Origin: Clostridiales bacterium VE202-21
GTDB lineage: Bacteria; Bacillota; Clostridia; Lachnospirales; Lachnospiraceae
DNA length: 42,036 nucleotides
Reading direction: 5' to 3'
Assembly: GCA_000509105.1 (NCBI GenBank)
Contig: BAIF02000072.1
Location: 1-42,036 of the forward strand
A program made the position numbers and the translations under genes. Below are positions 8,586 through 17,215 of the stretch, one piece after another; the stretch's first letter is position 1, and every line of letters begins with the position of its first letter. Below the pieces are notes generated by a model that was not told the origin of the DNA, did not search any database, and worked only from the letters and a program-made list of their open reading frames with translations.

Positions 8586-9533
8586 ATGGTAGTAAATTTA
8601 AATGAAGTATTGATTCCTGCGAAAAAAAATCATTATGCAGTAGGACTTTTCAATGCGGTAAATCTGGAACTTGCAAGAGGAATTATAAGTGCAGCGGAAA
8701 GTACGGCTTCGCCTGTAATCATGGGCACTGCGGAAGTACTGTTTCCATACGGACCGCTGGAGGAGGTGTCATATTACCTGATTCCTATGGCGAAGAAGGC
8801 AAATGTGCCGGTTGTCATCCATTTGGATCACGGCCTTCATAAGGAAACTTGCCTGAAAGCACTTGAATTAGGGTTTTCTTCCATTATGTATGACTGTTCT
8901 ACAGATCCCTATGAGGAGAATGTAAAAAAAGTAAGGGAAATGGCAGATATTGCCCACTCTTACGGCGCAACAATCGAAGGGGAGCTTGGTCATGTAGGAG
9001 ATAATGAAGGCTCTGCAGAAGGTAACTCTCATATGATTGATCCGAAGCAGTTTTATACGGAACCGAAGATGGCGAAGGATTATGTGGAAAAGACAAAAGT
9101 AGATGCATTGGCGATCGCGGTAGGAAATGCACATGGAGCATACAAGCTGCCGCCAAAATTAGATTTTGAGAGAATTCGGACTATTGCAAACACCGTGGAT
9201 GTCCCTCTTGTACTGCATGGGGGCTCCGGCCTTACGGACTCTGACTTCAAACAGGCTGTTTCGGAGGGCATCAGTAAGGTGAATATTTTTACGGATATCA
9301 ATATCGCTGCGGTAGAGGCGGAATTTAAAAAATTCAGTGATATGAATAAAGGGATTATTGACCTGATTCCAGCAGCGGTGGAGGCGGTTAAGCAGGAATC
9401 AATGAAAAAGATGAAGCTGTTTGGCAGTGAAAGGAAAGCCGCGAATACATGTTATAACGAGAAAATGGACGTGGACCGCCTGGTACAGGTTGTTGTTGAG
9501 GAGGTAAACCGGAGGTTAGTCCGCAAGCTTTAG
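8586..9533 (+). CDS. Class II fructose-bisphosphate-type aldolase
   Basis: This 315-residue zinc-dependent aldolase would cleave a phosphorylated ketose to dihydroxyacetone phosphate plus an aldehyde. Asp81 and His82 of HLDHG are the catalytic aspartate and a zinc ligand. GELGHVGD carries the glutamate, HGGSGL the phosphate loop and zinc histidine, and KVNIFTDIN the phosphate-binding strand. The GAGGCGGAAT ribosome site precedes the ATG. It is the last gene of the isomerase-kinase-aldolase operon. Similarity in style to the GatY/KbaY (tagatose) and FbaA subfamilies cannot be separated by eye, so the substrate stays open. The stop codon lies inside the loop of a strong hairpin. Confidence 0.93.
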   Translation: MVVNLNEVLIPAKKNHYAVGLFNAVNLELARGIISAAESTASPVIMGTAEVLFPYGPLEEVSYYLIPMAKKANVPVVIHLDHGLHKETCLKALELGFSSIMYDCSTDPYEENVKKVREMADIAHSYGATIEGELGHVGDNEGSAEGNSHMIDPKQFYTEPKMAKDYVEKTKVDALAIAVGNAHGAYKLPPKLDFERIRTIANTVDVPLVLHGGSGLTDSDFKQAVSEGISKVNIFTDINIAAVEAEFKKFSDMNKGIIDLIPAAVEAVKQESMKKMKLFGSERKAANTCYNEKMDVDRLVQVVVEEVNRRLVRKL

Positions 9534-9548
9534 GCTTGCGGACTAACC
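9514..9548. terminator. Strong hairpin overlapping the aldolase stop codon
   Basis: A perfect 15-base-pair stem (9514-9528 with 9534-9548) has a five-base loop that contains the TAG stop codon of the aldolase. The sequence after it (TTCGATATTTGA) is not a proper T tract. It may terminate transcription weakly or protect the mRNA 3' end. It also separates the plus-strand operon from the convergent minus-strand gene ending at 9612. Confidence 0.65.
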
Positions 9549-9611
9549 TTCGATATTTGAGCGAAACTATAGATACACCCATTTCTTCTTTTTTGATCAC
9601 ATATCTATAAA

Positions 9612-11156
9612 TCAGTTTTTTTTCATTGCTTTTTTCAGCTGTTTTAATTCACTGCGCAGGCGCTTGGCCACTGTTTGGCGGGAATCGATATGAGAGGTTT
9701 CTTTGATAAGACGCCACAGATGTTCATGCAGCGAAGCGATCAAAGCCTGCTCTGTAACTTCAAACAATGCAAAAGGATCGTTCTCACGAATCAATAAAGC
9801 GAAGCAGTTTCCTTTTACGTACACAGTTACATTATCAAATAGCGGTTTGTCCAAGAGTATCACATGATAGTTGGGATAGGTATCCATATACCATAAGATG
9901 TATTCCAAATGCATCTGATACTCCTCCGGCGTATAGTAGAGCCAATCAGTTGGGGAAATTTTCGTGCCCGGAATTGGTACAGTGTTCTTTAATACCTCAT
10001 CCAGATCCGGCAGACAGAGGATATCCGTTATTACTTTATTTTCCAATACCTGGGCCCGAGCCTGTGCATTTTTCGTATAGTCTTCAAACATTCTCTGTAC
10101 GGTTGCTGTGCCGCGCCTGCGAATCTGAGTAATCAAATCCGGCGGGATTGCAAGAATGGAAAGCATGCCGGGTTTACAGATAGCGGTATCTTCTACGGCG
10201 GATATCCTCTCGTACCGGTCAGCGGGTTTAATGGCTGTGTCTACAGTATGAACGGCCATTGCGGGATGACAGCGCTCTAAGATTCTGCTATAGTGTTCGT
10301 CCGTAAGCCGTACCGTCATGAGGTCAGTGGTCAGGATGGTCATGGGGGTTTCTTTTTGGCCGCTGAGTGAATCGGAATGCAGAGCAATATGGCCGGGTAC
10401 TACAAAGATCGTACGGCGATGCAAATCATCCCGTGACCAGGGGTAGTAAAACAGCTTGAGCGCATTGGCAAAATAGGCAGGGAGCCAGCGTTCAATAGAC
10501 CTGAAAATACTTTCTGAATTTTGTGCGGGCGGCTGAATGCGCTGGAACTTACAGCCCTTTTTCACGCACTGGCTGATCAATCCAGCTAATTCCCGCGTGA
10601 AGCTGTTGTCTTCAATAATCCAATCCATACACTCGTCTGTGAATACGCGTATAGTGCAGGGGGTATTAAGAGAGAGAACATAAGCGGCAAGCTCACGTAC
10701 GGCTTGCCTTTTTCCTTCATTATTGTAGTAGGCAACGAATCCTGTTTCCTCGAGTGTGAGTGGTTTCGTTTCGGGTTCGGACGCAATTGTTTTGATATCC
10801 TCCATGGAGAAAGTGCCGAAACGGTCGAGGAAACGGCTTATTTGACTTTTAGGAGCAGAGTTTGGTGCAATCAGCCATTCGTAGATGACCTTTGTAAGGG
10901 TCGATTCATCTAAATTTGTATGCAAGCGTACGTCTCCTGTCAGCTCATATAGTGCGGAGAGGCGATACTCGCTGTCAAACCGGCCGGCAAAATAACCGGC
11001 TATGCCTTGTACCAGGGAGAGTTTCGCTGGCATTTTTCGGGTTCCTTTTTTCAGACGGCTGATCTGTGCGGTATCTATCTCCAGAGCACGGGCCAGCATT
11101 ACATTTTTTGTGGCGGTAAGGGATAACAACGCCGATAGTTTTTCTGAAAATTCCAT
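9612..11156 (-). CDS. Large XRE-type helix-turn-helix regulatory protein
   Basis: This 514-residue protein starts at the ATG at 11156, preceded by AGGAGG; a longer frame to 11186 lacks a ribosome site. Residues about 15-55 (VMLARALEIDTAQISRLKKG then TRKMP) look like a Cro/C1-type DNA-binding HTH. The remaining 450 residues are soluble, mixed alpha/beta, and match no family I recognise; the C-terminus is lysine-rich (LKQLKKAMKK). There are no membrane segments. It is divergent from a multi-PAS hybrid kinase, and the shared spacer holds repeated sites that overlap its own promoter. This suggests autoregulation and partnership with the kinase (inference). The size is unusual for an XRE repressor, so the C-terminal part probably senses a ligand or a protein partner. 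Confidence 0.75.
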   Translation of the reverse strand: MEFSEKLSALLSLTATKNVMLARALEIDTAQISRLKKGTRKMPAKLSLVQGIAGYFAGRFDSEYRLSALYELTGDVRLHTNLDESTLTKVIYEWLIAPNSAPKSQISRFLDRFGTFSMEDIKTIASEPETKPLTLEETGFVAYYNNEGKRQAVRELAAYVLSLNTPCTIRVFTDECMDWIIEDNSFTRELAGLISQCVKKGCKFQRIQPPAQNSESIFRSIERWLPAYFANALKLFYYPWSRDDLHRRTIFVVPGHIALHSDSLSGQKETPMTILTTDLMTVRLTDEHYSRILERCHPAMAVHTVDTAIKPADRYERISAVEDTAICKPGMLSILAIPPDLITQIRRRGTATVQRMFEDYTKNAQARAQVLENKVITDILCLPDLDEVLKNTVPIPGTKISPTDWLYYTPEEYQMHLEYILWYMDTYPNYHVILLDKPLFDNVTVYVKGNCFALLIRENDPFALFEVTEQALIASLHEHLWRLIKETSHIDSRQTVAKRLRSELKQLKKAMKKN

Positions 11157-11176
11157 ATGCAATACCTCCTGGAAAT

Positions 11177-11205
11177 AGTATAACAAGAAAAAGTAAAAAC
11201 AGCAA
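11177..11205 (-). promoter_or_regulatory. Promoter of the XRE-type gene
   Basis: On the minus strand TTGCTG (11205-11200) and TATACT (11182-11177) are separated by exactly 17 bases, a sound sigma-70 type promoter. It starts transcription about 15 bases before the AGGAGG. The -35 overlaps the start of the repeat block at 11202-11226, which suggests control by a bound protein. Confidence 0.65.
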
Positions 11206-11226
11206 TGAAAATTGGCAATAAAATTG
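11202..11226. promoter_or_regulatory. Tandem operator-like repeat, GCAAT(G)AAAATTG x2
   Basis: An imperfect unit GCAATGAAAATTG (11202-11214) abuts GGCAATAAAATTG (11214-11226). The second is repeated exactly at 11351-11363 and with one change at 11395-11407. The core CAATNNNATTG is palindromic. It overlaps the -35 of the minus-strand XRE-type gene. Confidence 0.6.
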
Positions 11227-11260
11227 ACTAAAACTCAAGTTGACACTAAAAGTAAACATG

Positions 11261-11289
11261 TTGCAAAAAAGAAGGATTGCCTTTATAAT
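11261..11289 (+). promoter_or_regulatory. Promoter of the hybrid kinase gene
   Basis: TTGCAA (11261-11266), a 17-base spacer and TATAAT (11284-11289) form a near-consensus promoter. It predicts a leader of about 190 bases before the kinase start, and this leader contains the two downstream copies of the GGCAATAAAATTG-like site. Confidence 0.65.
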
Positions 11290-11350
11290 GTAATAAAGTA
11301 AAGATAAAAGCTGTGATTTAATGATTTTCTCACAAAACAACTATAGATAT

Positions 11351-11363
11351 GGCAATAAAATTG
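11351..11363. promoter_or_regulatory. Operator-like repeat copy (GGCAATAAAATTG)
   Basis: This copy is identical to the one at 11214-11226 and starts 137 bases downstream of it, close to 13 helical turns, so both could lie on the same DNA face and support looping (inference). Confidence 0.55.
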
Positions 11364-11394
11364 CGGATTTGACAAAAGATAAATAATACAAAGC

Positions 11395-11407
11395 GGCAAT
11401 AATATTG
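11395..11407. promoter_or_regulatory. Operator-like repeat copy (GGCAATAATATTG)
   Basis: This third copy differs by one base, and its core CAATAATATTG is a perfect palindrome around a central base. It lies 44 bases after the second copy, about four helical turns, in the leader of the kinase gene. Confidence 0.55.
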
Positions 11408-11486
11408 TACTGAGAATTGGGGATTACCTTTGCAGCATCGGAGTTGAAGAAGAGCGAGTACAATAGATCTGGAAAAGAGGCCAACA

Positions 11487-14400
11487 GTGATGAAAAGTGA
11501 AAATACAGAAGTTTTAGAGCAAATGAAGATAATAGGTGATTTGGCACCCTGTGGGATAGGTCTGTATGATTTAGAAACCTCTGAACCTATTTTTTTAAAT
11601 AAGGCGTATTATAAGCTGATCGGATATACAGAGGAGGAATACCAGCCTATCAAAACAGATTTTGACGCGCTGATGTTCCCGCAGGATACACCTGTTACAC
11701 GTCAGAGCAAATTTGTCTTTGACCAAGAGGGAGAAGCCACGGGCTATGAATACAGGATCGTACGCAAAGACGGCCAAATCCGATGGGTGAAGCTGAATGT
11801 TTCCAAGGTTAATTTTGGCGGGCAGGAGTTTGCCTTTACCTCTTTTACGGATATTACAGGCGAAAAGGAAGTTGCCTCGCAATTATCTCTGATTGCAGAA
11901 AATGCCGGAAGCAGTATGTCCCTGATTAAAATTATAGACAACAAAAAAGAACTTATCTATGCCAACGATGCTTTTTTTCATAATGTAGGAGTTGAACGCG
12001 TACAATATCAGGCGGAGATGGAAGCGTTTATCAGTGCTGCGGTATCGGAGACTGATTGTCAGAGAATATGGGCTGCAGCCCGAACAGCGCTTTCGAGTGG
12101 AAAGCCTGCAGATATTACCCACCGCTATCTCCGCCCAGATGGAAAAACACTATGGCTGAATCGGCGTTTTGCTGCAATTAAACAGGATTCGCCGGACACG
12201 TTTCTTATTGTGTCTATTGTTACAGATGTGACAAAGGAAAAGGAAGCGGAGTTGAATACGGCGTTGGAACAAAGCAGATTCCGAACCGTTATCAGTGAAC
12301 TTAACGCTGCTGTGTTTGAATGGAATTTAAAGGACGGCAGTTTTTATAGCTCGGAGGCATACCAAAATTATGCAATCAGTGATGTCAGCAATGAGGATAT
12401 CCTGAACAACCGCGGTCCGGCAGATATTGTGCATCCGGATGACCGTGCTGAGTTGCAGCGTTTTTTCGCAGAAACTTCATCAGGCAGCAGTAATGAACGT
12501 GTAGAGGTGACTTTACGCCTAAAAATGAAAAATGGTACGTTTCATTGGTGCCGTATGATAGCCTTTTTCTATGGAGATACAGAAGGTACACCAACCAGGA
12601 CGATTGGCGTTCTTATAGACATCAACGAAGAACAGGAACGAATGTTTCTGTTGAATAACTTGCTGGATGAGGTGCCTGCCGGGATCGGTATCTATGAAAT
12701 CAAAGGCGGCCAAGCGTCTCTTCTCAATTTAAATGCGGCCTATTATAATATGCTCGGTGCGGAGCCGGCTGCGCGCAAACAATTTTTAGGGACAAATTCC
12801 TTGGAGGCTGTCCATCCGAAGGACCGCAAAATTATAGAATCCGCTATCCTGAGGTTGAAAGCTGGAGAGGATAAAGTAAATGCTCTGTATCGTGCCAAAT
12901 GTGGCGATGGCCAATGGAAATGGCTGAACCTGACGGCCTGTGCGGTTGAGCGCCGCGAAAATTTTATCAAGGTATATGCAGCTTTTAGTGATTGTGATGA
13001 GATGATGCGTACGCAGCAGGAGCTGCAAAACAACCGCACGATGCTTAATGCCGCACTGGCTAGTGCCCAGGTTATGGAATGGCGTTATGATTTTAAACGT
13101 AAAATTGTAACAGATTCCGGCGCGTTCGGCACAAATTATGGCTGGCCAAAGGTAATTGAGAATATCCCGGACGTGTTTCTTGATGCAGGACGGGATGGCT
13201 TAATCCATCAGGACAGCGTAGAGGACTTTGCGTGGCTGTTTGCCCATTGCGGCGAAGGAAGGCGGATTCAAAAAGATATACGTTGTAAGTCGCCGGATGG
13301 CTCAAAATATATATGGCAGCGTGTGATTTATACACCTGTTTTTGATAAAAATGGTATGTGTAAAGAGTGTATTGGCACTGCCGTTAATATCACGGAACAA
13401 AAGGAGCGCGAACAAAACTATGAGGAGCAGCTGCGGCTTCGGAAGGTCGCAGCTCAGGAAGCGCTTGCAATGGCAAGCTATAATCTTACGCAGAATCGAA
13501 TGACTGAGGCAGAGAGCTCTAATCCAGAGCTATATAGAATCATGTCGTGTACGACGGTGGATGATGTTCTGCGTGGTATTCGGGAATGTTCCGCCGATGC
13601 TGAAGAGGAAAAACGATTCTTACCCGTCTATGATTGCAAAACCATGCTGCGGGCGTTTGAAAATGGTACAACACATATTGAAATCCGCCATCATCTCAAA
13701 CATGATTCCCGATGGGTGCAAAGCAGTTTTGATATGCTTGTAAACCCTTATACCGGCGATGTGGAGGCAGCCTCGGTTTTGCGGGACATTACAGATATGG
13801 TACGGGCAGAGCTTGTAGTAAATCGTCTTCTTGATGTGGATTATCAGATCATCATGACTGTTGATGCAAAAACAGGGGCTGTCCAGCCATTTAAAAACGG
13901 GATGAAAGAAGCACATTTAAAGGCGTTCACAGAAATACAGGCTGGCCTTGATGTCTTTGAGAATACGGAAAATGCAGACCGGACTGGCCGTGAAAACAGC
14001 CTGCAGTACATCAAACAGCAACTTGAAAAAATGGCAGTTTATGATAGTCTTTATGTCAAACGAACCGGTGATAAGCCGGTATATAAGCGCATCATGTACA
14101 CTTATCTTGAGAACAGCCGGGACACAATTCTTTGTGCGGTTCAGGATGTTTCTGATACCTACGAGCAGGAAGAAAAGCAAAAAGAAGCACTGGCCCGGGC
14201 GCTTCATGCCGCGGAAGAGGCAAGTCATTCCAAATCGGAATTTCTTTCCCGAATGAGCCATGATATGCGGACGCCTATGAACGGAATTCTTGGCTTGGCG
14301 GAGCTTTCGTCCCAGGAGAATGATCCGAACATATTAAAGGACTATATTGCCAGAATGAAAGAATCTGGTATATATTTACTGAGCCTCATTAATGACACGT

Positions 14401-15379
14401 TGGACTTCCAGCGCATCGAACGTGGAAAGATGCAGCTTAACAAACAAATTGTATATATTAAAACTTTATATGAAAGTATAGTTGCTTTGATCAAACCATC
14501 TGTGGAGAAAAAGAAGATCGACTTTCAAATCGTCAACCACAATGCAGATCTGGATTGGTATGTGTATCTGGATCCTGTACGTATCAAACAGATATTCGTC
14601 AATCTATTGTCTAATGCGGTAAAATTTACTCCGGCAGGCGGTTCGATAATCATGGATATACAATATCTTGCAAGAGAAGGGATGATTTCTCATAACTGCA
14701 TTAAGATTATTGACCATGGGATTGGGATGAGTGAAGAGTTTGTGAAAACCCGGTTGTTCACACCATTCGAACAAGAGCAGAATATGGTTTCTTCCCAATA
14801 TGCAGGATCCGGACTCGGACTTTCTATCACGCGTAATTTGTTAGAGATGATGGGGGGCGTATCGAAGTAGAGAGTGCACTTGGCAGAGGGACTACTATGT
14901 CTGTTTACTTGGATTTTGAACAAGTAGACTCAGAAAAAGCGCTGAAATCGCTGACAAACGACCAGAACGAACGTACTGATACAGCGGAAAAGCTTTCGGG
15001 AAAACAAGTCCTTTTGGTGGAGGATCATCCGCTTAATGCTAAAATAGCCCAAACACTGTTGGAGAGGGTGGGCTGCACGGTGTATTGGATGGACAACGGA
15101 CAAAAAGGAGTGCAAGCGTTTGAGGACTCACCGGTGGGGGCATTTGATGCCGTTTTGATGGATATACGTATGCCTATACTGGATGGATTAGAGGCAGCGA
15201 AGGCAATTCGTATGCTGAACCGTGCCGATGCAAAGACGGTTCCGATCATTGCTATGACTGCGAATGCCTATGATGAGGATAGAAAAAAGTCAAAAGAGTC
15301 TGGTATGAACATGCATCTGACCAAACCCATTGAACCAGCAATTTTATATGAGGCATTAAAGAAATATATGGAACTATGA
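11487..15379 (+). pseudogene. Multi-PAS hybrid sensor histidine kinase, split by a one-base frameshift
   Basis: Read through, this is a 1297-residue soluble kinase. About six PAS units (near residues 12-130, 140-250, 260-385, 390-510, 520-645 and 650-770) come first. Then follow the HisKA box with phospho-acceptor His925 (SRMSHDMRTPMNG), the ATPase N box (NLLSNAVKFTP), G1 (DHGIGM) and G2 (GSGLGLSITRNLLEMMGG), and a receiver domain with phospho-acceptor Asp1226 (VLMDIRMP). As given, the frame ends at 14870 right after the G2 box, because the tract at 14852-14857 has six G where seven would keep frame. The receiver then reads from 14897 to 15379. Start is GTG 11487 or ATG 11490 (AGAGG upstream). 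No membrane segments are present, so the signal is cytoplasmic. The partner is probably the divergent XRE-type gene. The shift may be phase variation, decay or a sequence error. Confidence 0.85.
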
Positions 15380-15850
15380 GGCTTGTGTTATTGAAAGCAG
15401 TGGAGAAATTGATGGCGCTTTATCAGAAATAAGCAAATAATTCAAAACCAAATCTGGTATAATGTATGATTTGTAAATTTATATACTGCATTTGTGTAAA
15501 TATTTACACCTTGGCTACAGTTTTGTTCATGATATAATAAACATAAAAAAGATCAAGAACGAACCCCTGATGAACAGCGGCAAGGGTTATCAGGACCGCT
15601 TTTTGCGATGCTGCAATTGTGGATCCATCGGGACAGGTCATGCGCTGCATTGGCAATGCCGGATGGGGGATAACGGAAAAGAAGGGATAATAGGGAGCAG
15701 AGCTGTCTGAGTTTGGGACACCCCTTGCCCATTTTAGGCCGTGTTCTTTTAAGAAAGAACACGGCCCAAATTTGCTGGTATGCAGAAGCAATTAGGGTGG
15801 CTGAAGCAAATAAATTTAAAATCCAGACAAGAAAGTACAGGGGAAATTCC
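15380..15850. other. Intergenic region with hairpin and a possible gene remnant
   Basis: No intact gene is visible. A plus-strand stretch near 15608-15693 reads CDAAIVDPSGQVMRCIGNAG and then WGITEKKG before a stop. It looks protein-like but lacks a start and matches nothing I can name, so it may be the tail of a lost gene. The hairpin at 15737-15766 is listed separately. Confidence 0.35.
15737..15766. terminator. Strong hairpin upstream of the LacI-type gene
   Basis: A perfect 13-base-pair stem (GGCCGTGTTCTTT with 15754-15766) has a four-base TAAG loop. The sequence after it is CAAATTTG on the plus strand, not a clean T tract. It probably ends transcripts coming from the kinase gene or the lost gene upstream. 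Confidence 0.55.
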
Positions 15851-15879
15851 TTGTCAGATATTATGATTTGCTTTACAAT
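15851..15879 (+). promoter_or_regulatory. Promoter of the LacI-type regulator gene
   Basis: TTGTCA (15851-15856) and TACAAT (15874-15879) are spaced by 17 bases, about 60 bases before the start codon. I see no copy of the AAACGTTT operator here, so autoregulation is not evident. Confidence 0.6.
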
Positions 15880-15938
15880 AGTAAGATATACAGAAACGCG
15901 GATAGAAATAGAGTGGAAGATATATCGGAGGAACAGTG

Positions 15939-16958
15939 ATGCAGGTGACGATAAAGGATATTGCACGTGAGTGTGGAGTCTCGGTGGCTACGGTGTCTAT
16001 GGCACTGTCTTCAAAGAAAACTAGGGTGTCGGAGAAAACAAAAGCAAAAGTAATAGAAGTTGCACGAAAGTATAATTATCAGCCGAATAATGCAGCGGTA
16101 AGCCTTGTGAATAAAAAGAGTAAGCTGATAGGGATTGTCTTTAACGACTTGCGGAACACCCATATTTCATCACTTTTCATGGAGATTAACAATGTGTTTG
16201 AAAAAAGAGGCTACTCTCTTGTCTGCCATATTATCGAAGATGACGGAGCGGTGGAGTGTGATCTGATTCGGAACGTGGGTGCGGGAAATATCAGTGCCTT
16301 GATCTGGGCGAAATCGCTTGAGAAATATACGGATGAAGAAAAAAAGAAACTGAATGATGCCATGTTGCAGCTAGATGTTCCGGTAATGACTATGGATAAT
16401 TACGGATTTGCCTGTGAGGGGACGGATGTAGTGTTTGATTACCGTCAGGGCGGATATATCGCGACGAAGCATCTCATAGAGTACGGACACAGAAGGATCG
16501 GTTGTGTGGCGGGGAAAAAGAACTATCAGGTGACACAGGAGCGTTTGGAAGGATATAAAATGGCGCTTGAGGAAGCTGGAATTTCTTACGATGAAGAACT
16601 GGTTGTCTATGGGGATTATACAATGAATAGCGGATACATGTTATTTCCCTATATTATGGGAAAAAAGGTGACGGCTATTTTCTCTATGAATGACGAGATG
16701 GCATTTGGTATTTATCGTGCGGCGAGAATGTACGGGGTTGGTATCCCAGAAGATGTTTCTGTGGTCGGTTTCGACAACGTTCCGTTTGCGGATGTGATGC
16801 AGGTGCCGCTGACAACAATAGGCATTCCGGTAGAGGAAATGGGAAAGTATATAGGAGAACGCACCATGGAGCTGATCGAGTGCACAGAAAAAAAGGGAAG
16901 GAATGTGAGAGAGTATAAACCACAACTTTTGCTTCGGGGCAGTACAAAGAAAATTTAA
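15939..16958 (+). CDS. LacI-family transcriptional regulator
   Basis: This 339-residue repressor binds DNA as a dimer and releases it on sugar binding. The ATG at 15939 follows CGGAGG; an upstream GTG is less well placed. Residues 1-60 are the LacI HTH and hinge (TIKDIARECGVSVATVSMAL, KYNYQPNNAA), and the rest is a periplasmic-binding-protein-like effector domain (LIGIVFNDLRNTHIS, GHRRIGCVAG, VSVVGFDNVPFADVM). The next genes encode a ribose-type ABC importer and two glycosidases, and three 17-base sites with the LacI-type core AAACGTTT lie between them. It is therefore the likely local regulator of that operon. The inducer is probably an imported oligosaccharide or xylose. Confidence 0.93.
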   Translation: MQVTIKDIARECGVSVATVSMALSSKKTRVSEKTKAKVIEVARKYNYQPNNAAVSLVNKKSKLIGIVFNDLRNTHISSLFMEINNVFEKRGYSLVCHIIEDDGAVECDLIRNVGAGNISALIWAKSLEKYTDEEKKKLNDAMLQLDVPVMTMDNYGFACEGTDVVFDYRQGGYIATKHLIEYGHRRIGCVAGKKNYQVTQERLEGYKMALEEAGISYDEELVVYGDYTMNSGYMLFPYIMGKKVTAIFSMNDEMAFGIYRAARMYGVGIPEDVSVVGFDNVPFADVMQVPLTTIGIPVEEMGKYIGERTMELIECTEKKGRNVREYKPQLLLRGSTKKI

Positions 16959-16971
16959 AATGGTTTTATGT

Positions 16972-16998
16972 AAGAGTCGGTGAAACCGGCTCTTTTAT
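16972..16998 (+). terminator. Intrinsic terminator of the LacI-type gene
   Basis: A ten-base-pair stem (AAGAGTCGGT with ACCGGCTCTT, one G-U pair) has a GAA loop and is followed by TTATTCT. It lies 14 bases after the regulator stop codon and separates its transcript from the transporter operon. Confidence 0.8.
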
Positions 16999-17040
16999 TC
17001 TGTAAAATAATACCATTTGTGTCTGTCTATTTTTAACAGT

Positions 17041-17057
17041 GTTGAAACGTTTAGACA
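17041..17057. promoter_or_regulatory. LacI-type operator, copy 1
   Basis: GTTGAAACGTTTAGACA carries the palindromic AAACGTTT core typical of LacI-family operators. An identical copy begins 22 bases later, two helical turns, on the same DNA face. Confidence 0.75.
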
Positions 17058-17062
17058 TATTT

Positions 17063-17079
17063 GTTGAAACGTTTAGACA
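17063..17079. promoter_or_regulatory. LacI-type operator, copy 2, overlapping the promoter
   Basis: This copy is identical to copy 1. It overlaps the probable -35 (TTGTTG or TTGAAA, 17061-17069) and lies just before the -10 (TAATAT 17085-17090 or TATACA 17088-17093). Bound repressor would block RNA polymerase directly. Confidence 0.75.
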
Positions 17080-17182
17080 AGTGATAATATACAAAATAAA
17101 CAAAAATAAACCTAATTAATTGAATAAACATGATAAATATGATATAATTCTAACGTACAAAAAAGGATTGGAAAAAATAAAT

Positions 17183-17199
17183 GTTAAAACGTTTAGACA
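17183..17199. promoter_or_regulatory. LacI-type operator, copy 3, in the leader
   Basis: GTTAAAACGTTTAGACA differs from the others by one base. It lies 120 bases downstream of copy 2, immediately before the ribosome site (GGAGGAG, 17201-17207) of the ATPase gene. It may act as a roadblock or as a looping partner for the upstream pair. Confidence 0.7.
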
Positions 17200-17215
17200 A
17201 GGAGGAGAGAACATT

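Noticed and set aside
15492..15710. 72-codon frame before the LacI-type gene
   Set aside because: It starts in AT-rich leader-like DNA with no ribosome site; another frame in the same stretch looks more protein-like but is broken.
17120..17215. Longer N-terminus for the ABC ATPase
   Set aside because: It would be translated from the operator region without a ribosome site; the family length and GGAGGAG support the start at 17216 or 17219.
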